Assembly: GCA_934655935.1 (NCBI GenBank)
Contig: CAKUHJ010000018.1
Coordinates: 1 to 21,496, forward strand
Source of the DNA: an uncultured Oscillospiraceae bacterium
GTDB lineage: Bacteria > Bacillota > Clostridia > Oscillospirales > Oscillospiraceae
DNA length: 21,496 nucleotides
Direction: 5' to 3'
Part shown: positions 15,597 to 21,496 of the stretch, piece after piece
Layout of the letters: every line of letters begins with the position of its first letter
Numbering within the stretch: position 1 is the first letter of the stretch
Notes under the pieces: generated by a model
Database searches by the model: none
What the model was told of the DNA's origin: nothing
Seen by the model: the letters and a program-made list of their open reading frames with translations, nothing else
Translations under genes and position numbers: made by a program

Positions 15597-17654
15597 TTAC
15601 TGGGCCAGATTGATGACGGCTGCGGCGTCGTTCGTGTTGACGGTCTTATCGCCGTTCACGTCCGCGCGCAGGAACTTCAGCATCGAAACGCTGGTGAAGC
15701 TGTCATACTTTGCGTTGTAGAGATCGTAGACCAGCTGCGCGTCGTTGACGTCTACCTTACCCGAGCCGTTGACGTCGCCGGTGTAGGCAATCGCCTCTGC
15801 CGCCGCAGTGACGACCGTCACCTTGGCCTTGACCGCGTCGACAGTCGGAGCATTCTCTGCGATGACGAGGTACGCGGCTGCGCCATACTTCTCGCTCGTG
15901 AACATGACGGCTCCGTCATAGGCAAAGGCCTTGCCCTCGCCGGCAGTGCCGGTCACGGTGACGAGGTACACGTTCTTGCCGCTGAGCTGCAGATACTCGG
16001 AAACCGCGACGGTAATATCGGCGCTCTTGGTCACCGTAATGGTGATGGCCTTGCCGTTCATATACTGTGCGGCGATGGTATAGTTGCCGTTCTTCTCCGT
16101 TACGGGAATCTCCTTGCCGTCCTGCATGGCCTTCACGGTGTAGGTGAAGCCTGATTTCTTTGCGACCTTGAATGTGTAGTCCTTGCCGTTTTCCGCAGTC
16201 GGCGCTGCGGTGACGTCGTCTATGCCAGTGCCGGAAACCGTGACCGTCGTGGTTGCAGGCGTTTTCTCAACCTGATTCGCGACAATCGCGATATCGCCGG
16301 TGACCTCCGAAGCCGGGATTGTATAGGTCATCATTTGCGCAAATTCCAGAATAGAATCATCTGCGTTCACAGTAACCTTTCTCCCATTAACGGTTGCCGT
16401 AACCAGATAGTCGTATTTCTCCGGTTCCAGACCGCTTGCGCTGAATTCAAAATTTTCCCCGTAGGTTGCTTTATCAGCAACACCGTAATTAGTGCTTGCT
16501 GTGCCGGAAATCGTAACCTTAAACTCCTTGCCGGTCTTCTTGTTAACCGCAATGCTCAGATTGCCGGTGACATTTTTGACGGTGTAGGTGCCGTCGCCGT
16601 TGTTCACAACGGTAACTTCACTGCCGCCCATGGTGGCGTGAAAGGTGTAGGTGTAGTTCGTGTTCTTTGCGGTGAAGGTGTAGTCCTTGCCGGACTCAGC
16701 CGTCTCCGCACCGGTAAAGTCGCCAGGAAGGGAGACGCTGTAGCTTGCGCTGACAGTGATCGTTGCGGAAGCCGTGGTGACGTCAGCCTTGGGCGCGTCC
16801 TGCACAGCAGCATTTTCACTCTTGTCCACACGGGCCTCGGTCAGCTTGACCTCGGACTTGCCGCCGGCCTTGCCTTCGAAGGTGATGGCAATCTTGCCGC
16901 CGACGTTCTTGTCTGCGCCGTAGTCAAGGATGGTCAGCGTACCGTTGTTGTCCGTGACCTTCTGTGCTGCCGGGCTTACACTCTTGTAGGTCAGCACGTT
17001 TGCGTCATAGGTCAGGGTAAGCGCATAGGCGTTGAAGCTGGTCTCAGAAGCGCTCGAAACGGTCACATTCACAACCGCGGTATCATTCACCGCAATCGTG
17101 GTCGTGCCGGAGACCGCAGCCGCGTAGGCGCTCGTCGAGGAGGCAGCGGGCTTGACCGTAACCGTCGCCGCCGGACCTGCGCCATGGCCAGTTGTCACGG
17201 GTTTGAAGGTGATGCTGTCCATAAAGTTTTCAAACTCTGCTTCAAAAGAAGCTTTTTTCTCTGCCACGTCAGCCTTTGCTGTGAAGGTGAGCTCCACAAT
17301 ATCGCCCGCGGGCAGTGTATAGCCCTCGCTCTCCTGATCAAGGCAGCTAAAATTCACATAGCTGCCCTTTGCGTCCGTCTTTACTTTGGAAACGGAAACG
17401 TTGATATTCGCGTTGGTGAGTGTCGTAGAATTTTTTTTAGAAGTGTAATCGAAAAGGTCTGCATCAAAGTAAAGCTTATAGGCAAGCGTAACAACATTCT
17501 CAAGCTGCTGGTCAAGAGAAATGGTTACCTTAACCTGCTCTCCGGCTTTGACAACATCCGTGTCAACTCTGGGCGTCATGGTCGCAGCAAATACGCCCAC
17601 ACTCAGGCCGAGCACGAGGCACACGGCCAGAAGCATTGTGATTACTTTTTTCAA
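15597..17654 (-). CDS. secreted adaptor: two cohesin-like domains, beta domains, C-terminal dockerin
   Basis: The protein has 685 residues, with a signal peptide at 1-24 (VFAA). Cohesin-like domain 1 is at about 28-168 (GEQVKVTISL, YKLYFDADLFDYTS, GDIVELTFTA). Domain 2 is at about 178-303 (NDTAVVNVTV, ALTLTYDANVLTYKSV, GGKIAITFEGKAGG). Three related beta modules follow (about 304-374, 375-462, 463-545), containing NGKDYTF-like repeats. A dockerin occupies 624-685, with F-hands DVNGSGKVDVND and DVNGDKTVNTND. Cohesins plus a dockerin in one chain is the layout of an adaptor scaffoldin: it can bind two dockerin partners and itself dock on the SLH-cohesin encoded next. Its dockerin differs from those of the two large clients. 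The start is TTG, with AAGGAGGA nine bases upstream. Base composition is uneven along the gene, AT-rich over cohesin 1 and the middle beta module. Confidence 0.82.
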   Translation of the reverse strand: MKKVITMLLAVCLVLGLSVGVFAATMTPRVDTDVVKAGEQVKVTISLDQQLENVVTLAYKLYFDADLFDYTSKKNSTTLTNANINVSVSKVKTDAKGSYVNFSCLDQESEGYTLPAGDIVELTFTAKADVAEKKASFEAEFENFMDSITFKPVTTGHGAGPAATVTVKPAASSTSAYAAAVSGTTTIAVNDTAVVNVTVSSASETSFNAYALTLTYDANVLTYKSVSPAAQKVTDNNGTLTILDYGADKNVGGKIAITFEGKAGGKSEVKLTEARVDKSENAAVQDAPKADVTTASATITVSASYSVSLPGDFTGAETAESGKDYTFTAKNTNYTYTFHATMGGSEVTVVNNGDGTYTVKNVTGNLSIAVNKKTGKEFKVTISGTASTNYGVADKATYGENFEFSASGLEPEKYDYLVTATVNGRKVTVNADDSILEFAQMMTYTIPASEVTGDIAIVANQVEKTPATTTVTVSGTGIDDVTAAPTAENGKDYTFKVAKKSGFTYTVKAMQDGKEIPVTEKNGNYTIAAQYMNGKAITITVTKSADITVAVSEYLQLSGKNVYLVTVTGTAGEGKAFAYDGAVMFTSEKYGAAAYLVIAENAPTVDAVKAKVTVVTAAAEAIAYTGDVNGSGKVDVNDAQLVYDLYNAKYDSFTSVSMLKFLRADVNGDKTVNTNDAAAVINLAQ

Positions 17655-17662
17655 GGTGATAA

Positions 17663-17670
17663 TCCTCCTT
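17663..17670 (-). promoter_or_regulatory. strong ribosome binding site deciding the TTG start
   Basis: AAGGAGGA on the minus strand is a near-perfect Shine-Dalgarno sequence nine bases before TTG at 17654. It supports TTG over the later in-frame ATG (residue 7), which would shorten the signal peptide. Confidence 0.75.
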
Positions 17671-17684
17671 CATTTTTATCTCAT

Positions 17685-17708
17685 GGCGGGGGAGCGGACT
17701 CCCCCGCC
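17685..17708 (-). repeat. intercistronic hairpin between client and adaptor genes
   Basis: A perfect 10-bp stem (GGCGGGGGAG at 17685-17694 with CTCCCCCGCC at 17699-17708) has a 4-nt loop. It starts 10 nt after the stop of the dockerin giant on the minus strand. The bases after it (ATGAGATAAAAATG) lack a U-tract, so read-through into the adaptor gene is expected. A role in transcript end protection is possible. Confidence 0.55.
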
Positions 17709-17718
17709 TTGAAATGAC

Positions 17719-20700
17719 TTACTGCTCTGCCGGGAATTTCGTAATCTTGCCGTTGTATCTGGCATAGATCAGGGCAGCATCGCTATTATCAACAAGCTCG
17801 TCTCCATTTACGTTCGCTGCCTTCTTCTGGTCGTCATTCAGCGTTACCTTGCCATTGTAGAAAGCATAGACCAGCGCTGCATCGGCATTGTCAACCTTGC
17901 CGTCCCCGTTCACATCGCCGAGCAGAATTACAGGCTCGCTGCCGCCGTTCTGCCAGGCCAGGACCGGGAAGCCGCCGTTGACGCCGTTCTGACCGGCTGC
18001 GAACTTGTCGCCGAGCGTTCCGGCCAGCGCCCTGAGCTCGTCCGCGGTCTTCGCCGTGCCCTTGCCGGTGACGCCGTACTTCGGGCTTTCGCCGGAGACC
18101 GTGCCCGCCAGGTAGAAGCAGTTGGTGTAATATTCTTCCTTCGCCGTGCAGGAGACGCCGCCGACGTAGGACGCGTTTCCGCCCGAGCCGGTCACGGTGC
18201 CCGCAAAGTAGCAGTTGGTGAGCGTCGCGCCGGCATGCTGGTTGTAGAAGCTGCCGCAGATACCGCCCAGATAGCACTCGTTCGGGGAGGTCGTTGTGAT
18301 GCTGCCGGCTGCGTAGCAGTCCGAGATGACGGACGAGCTGTCGGAATAGCCCGCAATGCCGCCGCCGTGCTTCCTCGAGCTTACGTCGACCGTGCTGAAG
18401 CACTCCGTGATCGGCGCGTTGTCCTCCAGGCTGCCCGCGATGCCGCCGGCCCTGGCATAGCTCTTGGCCGTGCAGGTCACGCTGCCGGTGACGCCGAGCC
18501 TTGTGACCGACGCGCCGGTCTTCACATAGCCGAACAGGCCGACCGGGTAGGAGCTGCTGTTGATATAGAGGTTGCGGACGACATGGCCCTGGCCGTCGAA
18601 CTTGCCGTAGAGGTTTTTCATCGGCGTCCAGTCGAAGCCCGCAAGCTCAATGTCCGCGGTGAGCTTTGCGGCGGTCTTGCCGTCGCTAGCGGCGTACCAC
18701 GCAAGCTCTGCGGCCGTGCCGATGAGGTAAGCGCCGGACCCGTCCTTCTGCGGCTCGGTCTTCGCTGCGCCGTCCCACGGATTTTCGCCCGCGGGGACCA
18801 TTTCCGCAAGCGTGCGGGTCAGAACGCCGTTCTGAACCTTCTCCGCGTCCGCAGAGCCGAGGCTGAAGCTGCCGCGCGTGCAGACATAGCCGCTCTTGAC
18901 CAGCGTATAGCTGTAGCTGCCGTAGCCAAGCTGATAGCGGCCGTTTTCGTCCGCCGTGACCGCGCCGTCCGGGCCGGTGAGGGTGACGGAGACGTCCGTC
19001 AGCGTCTTGCCTTCTTCGTCCGTGATGCGCAGCGCGGTATCATAGAGCACCTTGCGGCTGACGGTGATAATCGCGTACGAGTAGTGGTTCATGTAGTAGG
19101 TGACGTTAGGGGCGTTGAATTTGGTGCCGGCGCCCGTGTCAGTCATGTTGTACAGGAAAGCGAAGGGGTTTGCGGCAGAATACATGCTGCCGAAGGTGTA
19201 GCCGTCCGTCAGGCGGAGCTCCGCCGTGTCGCTGCCCTCTGCAAACTCGATGTCCTTCGGGACGGTGACGGTGACGGCGGCGCTGTCCATCCTCTGGTAC
19301 TGGCCCAGCTTGCCCGTATACTTCGTGCCGCCGTAATAATAGGTTGGCTCGAAGATGAGGGGGTTGAAGACGCCGGAGATCTTGTTCACCGCACGGTACA
19401 TGCCGCGGAAGGTGAGCCGGACCTCGTCGCCCGGCATAATGGCTTCCTCCGGGTTGGAGACGTTCTCCGCCGTGATCGTGACCTCCGCCACGCGCACGAG
19501 GCGGTAGGAGGTGCCGGTGCTGTCCGTCATTTTGAGTATGACCGTGCCGCCCTTGCCTGCACCGAGGTCTCTGAAGCCGGCCAGAGGCACGGCATAGCGC
19601 CCGTCAGAGCCTGCGCTTACAGCCTTGTAATCCTGCATGACGGTATCCAGATTGTCGGTTGCGGTGACGAAGGCGTATTCCACCGTCACGCTGCCGGTTG
19701 CCTTCACGGCGAAGTCCAGCGTGGGTGCGGTCTCGTTCGCGCCGTAGAACCAGGTGTCATAGTTGTAGTCCCAGTCCATGGAGCGGGTGGTGGCGGTGCC
19801 GGAATCCATGTTGAAGTCGACGTCCGCGTCCGCAGTGCCGTGGACTACGCCGGTGCCGCCGACGACGATGACGCCCAGGCGGTTGGGCTGCGTGGCGGGA
19901 TAGAGGCCGCCGTGCGTGCCGTAGCTGCCGGGGTTCACATCCACGCTGTCATAGTAGACGGTGAGGATGGAATCCTGCGTGCCGGGGGTGACGTCCGCCC
20001 AGTTGGCGGTGGTGTTGCCGCCGTCCACGGTCTGCAGCTTCGCGTCGCCGCGGTAAACGAACCAGTGGAAGTCGGGCTCGATCATGATGTTGCCGGCGTC
20101 GGAGTTGATGATTTCCCAGTGGCGGTAGGCGCGCACGCGCGTGGTATCGCCGATGGCCTCATAGCCGGACGGGTCGAGGTTGACCTGCAGGTCCGCCTCG
20201 TCGCGCTTGATGGTCTGGCTGCCAAGCTTACTGAAATCGTGGGAATGGCGGTCCGTCGGCGCGTCCGCCGCGAAGGAGAACTTTACCGCCGCGTTGGCGC
20301 TCTGGCTGGCAAGCCAGCCGGCCTGCGTAACGTGGCTGCTGTCGCTCAGACGCCAGGTGTAGTTGCCGTTGCCCTTGGAAACGGGGTATTCGATGGTCTT
20401 GGTGCCGTCGCCGTTGTCCTTCCAGCTGCCGAAGGGCTCTACCGCGGTGGTATTGAAGTTGTTCCACTGGAAGTAGAGATCGAACCTCGCTTCGGACGGA
20501 ACCGTAACGGCAAGCGTCAGTTCCACGTTGATCGAGAGGCTCTTGGTGTTCGCAGAATAGCCTGCCTGGTAGGTCTGATTGATTGTCTGCGTGAAGATAT
20601 AGCCCTCGATCGTGGGGTATGCGTACACGTTGTACAGGCAGGCGTTGCCGGCCGCGTACAGCATGACGGGGTAATAGGTATACTTCCCGCTGATATACGG

Positions 20701-21496
20701 TGTACCCATCGTGGCCGGTCCGCCCATGATCGGGCAGACGAGCTTGACGTAGTACTCGTCAGCCGTGAAATAGGAGGTATTGTCAGCCTTCCTGCTGTTT
20801 ACATAGAAGGAGTTGCACTGGAGGTAGAGCGTATTGCCGCCGCCTGCGCCGCCGTCCACGTTCGTGTCGGTCGGGAGCGTGAGCGGCATGCCGCCGAGGC
20901 TCACGGTGTAGTCCTGCGCCTCCGCATCCCAGCCCCAGCTCTCAAAGTAGTAGTCGCCTGCGGGGGCGGAGAGGTAGAAGGTGTTGTAATTGCTGACCAG
21001 CGTGCCCTTCGCAGGGTCATACTCCGTCGTGCCCTCGGGCAGGGTGGAGGTAAAGTCGCTGTAAAGCAGCGTTACCGGGTTGTCGCGGTCGGGTATCGCC
21101 TCACCCTTGTCGTTCCAGCCGAGGGAGGGATAGACCTTGATTATCGGGTAAACATTGCCGTTGGTTTTGTAGTTGTAGTCCTGGCCGACATTGACGGTGA
21201 AGTTCAGCGGTGCGTCCTTCACGACGTTCAGGGTCAGCGTCCATGTGTCGGTGGAGAAGTGCTCGCCGTCCGTGGAGGCGGTGAAGCGGTAGATGTAGGT
21301 GCCCGCTTCAAGCTCCGTTATCTGAATGGTAGTGCCGCCGAACAGGGATTCGGAGAAGCCCATTCTCTCGCCCCAGGTCTCGCCGCCGTCGGTAGAACGC
21401 TGGTAGTATATCTGGGTGTAGGTTATCTTTTCGCCGTCCGGTCCCTCAAATACCTTGCCGGACTGAAGCTCGGGCAGAAGATACGCAGTTCCGACC
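17719..21496 (-). CDS. giant surface protein with GLUG repeats and C-terminal dockerin (5' part outside window)
   Basis: The frame is open to the window edge, so at least 1258 residues are present and the true start is missing. The first Met at 21363 is internal, because upstream codons continue coding (for example QIYYQRSTDGGETWGER). Numbering from that Met, residues 1-50 look like the end of an Ig/fibronectin-like domain. Long beta-rich stretches of unknown family follow to about 770. A carboxypeptidase-regulatory/PEGA-like domain lies at about 775-850 (TLTDVSVTLTGPDG, ENGRYQLGYGSYSYTLVKSG). Residues 875-1095 are GLUG-type beta-helix repeats (GLFGYV, GGIAGSLEDNAPITECFS, GGIAGYSDSSSVISDCYA, GGICGSF). 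The dockerin (1149-1214) has F-hands DVNGDGKVDNAD and NVNGDELVDNSD; the second has Asn at the first ligand position. It ends in FPAEQ, like FPAEK of the propeller protein. It is probably an adhesin-like client of the adaptor encoded 64 bp downstream. Confidence 0.85.
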   Translation of the reverse strand, partial: VGTAYLLPELQSGKVFEGPDGEKITYTQIYYQRSTDGGETWGERMGFSESLFGGTTIQITELEAGTYIYRFTASTDGEHFSTDTWTLTLNVVKDAPLNFTVNVGQDYNYKTNGNVYPIIKVYPSLGWNDKGEAIPDRDNPVTLLYSDFTSTLPEGTTEYDPAKGTLVSNYNTFYLSAPAGDYYFESWGWDAEAQDYTVSLGGMPLTLPTDTNVDGGAGGGNTLYLQCNSFYVNSRKADNTSYFTADEYYVKLVCPIMGGPATMGTPYISGKYTYYPVMLYAAGNACLYNVYAYPTIEGYIFTQTINQTYQAGYSANTKSLSINVELTLAVTVPSEARFDLYFQWNNFNTTAVEPFGSWKDNGDGTKTIEYPVSKGNGNYTWRLSDSSHVTQAGWLASQSANAAVKFSFAADAPTDRHSHDFSKLGSQTIKRDEADLQVNLDPSGYEAIGDTTRVRAYRHWEIINSDAGNIMIEPDFHWFVYRGDAKLQTVDGGNTTANWADVTPGTQDSILTVYYDSVDVNPGSYGTHGGLYPATQPNRLGVIVVGGTGVVHGTADADVDFNMDSGTATTRSMDWDYNYDTWFYGANETAPTLDFAVKATGSVTVEYAFVTATDNLDTVMQDYKAVSAGSDGRYAVPLAGFRDLGAGKGGTVILKMTDSTGTSYRLVRVAEVTITAENVSNPEEAIMPGDEVRLTFRGMYRAVNKISGVFNPLIFEPTYYYGGTKYTGKLGQYQRMDSAAVTVTVPKDIEFAEGSDTAELRLTDGYTFGSMYSAANPFAFLYNMTDTGAGTKFNAPNVTYYMNHYSYAIITVSRKVLYDTALRITDEEGKTLTDVSVTLTGPDGAVTADENGRYQLGYGSYSYTLVKSGYVCTRGSFSLGSADAEKVQNGVLTRTLAEMVPAGENPWDGAAKTEPQKDGSGAYLIGTAAELAWYAASDGKTAAKLTADIELAGFDWTPMKNLYGKFDGQGHVVRNLYINSSSYPVGLFGYVKTGASVTRLGVTGSVTCTAKSYARAGGIAGSLEDNAPITECFSTVDVSSRKHGGGIAGYSDSSSVISDCYAAGSITTTSPNECYLGGICGSFYNQHAGATLTNCYFAGTVTGSGGNASYVGGVSCTAKEEYYTNCFYLAGTVSGESPKYGVTGKGTAKTADELRALAGTLGDKFAAGQNGVNGGFPVLAWQNGGSEPVILLGDVNGDGKVDNADAALVYAFYNGKVTLNDDQKKAANVNGDELVDNSDAALIYARYNGKITKFPAEQ

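Noticed and set aside
281..17717. Other long plus-strand open frames (for example 1374-3242, 4113-5930, 6075-7925, 8238-9308, 14336-15613, 16335-17717).
   Set aside because: Those I checked are codon-phased with the opposite gene and lack domain content. They are codon-usage shadows in GC-rich DNA, not overlapping genes.

Overview
The window looks like a chromosomal segment of a GC-rich Gram-positive anaerobe of the Clostridia, most plausibly an Oscillospiraceae/Ruminococcaceae-type gut bacterium. The reasons are cohesin and dockerin modules, S-layer homology (SLH) domains, a lipobox lipoprotein, AGGAGG-type ribosome binding sites, frequent TTG/GTG starts, and giant modular surface proteins. 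The genus is an inference; no rRNA or housekeeping gene is present. All nine genes lie on the minus strand, so the biological order runs from high to low coordinates. Almost everything encoded is exported or membrane-bound.

Upstream block (about 21496 down to 14312): a giant dockerin protein with GLUG repeats, whose start lies outside the window; then a secreted cohesin-cohesin-beta domains-dockerin adaptor; then a cohesin protein with three SLH domains. Each stop codon is followed within 10-25 nt by a perfect GC-rich hairpin. The block has the layout of a small two-step scaffold: SLH anchor, adaptor, dockerin client. No glycoside hydrolase is visible.

Downstream block (about 14147 down to 170): six tightly packed genes with gaps of 7-29 bp. 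They are a 1261-residue surface protein with a transcobalamin-like DUF4430 domain and eight CxxC pairs; a MoxR AAA+ ATPase; a DUF58 protein; a polytopic transglutaminase-like protein whose catalytic Cys is replaced by Asp; a 1547-residue dockerin protein with cadherin-like domains and a PQQ-like beta-propeller; and a lipoprotein with an alpha/alpha toroid (prenyltransferase/squalene-cyclase-like) fold. After the last gene lie four successive perfect or near-perfect palindromes (positions 6-152).

Working model (inference): the two large dockerin proteins dock onto the cohesin adaptor, which docks onto the SLH-anchored cohesin, giving a surface complex with no carbohydrate-active enzyme. The alpha-toroid lipoprotein and the DUF4430 protein resemble the two halves of eukaryotic cobalamin carriers and could act together in ligand capture. 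The MoxR-DUF58-pseudotransglutaminase set would act as the membrane-associated assembly or maturation machine. No RNA gene, CRISPR array, insertion sequence, riboswitch or origin was seen. No gene-free stretch exceeds about 170 bases.
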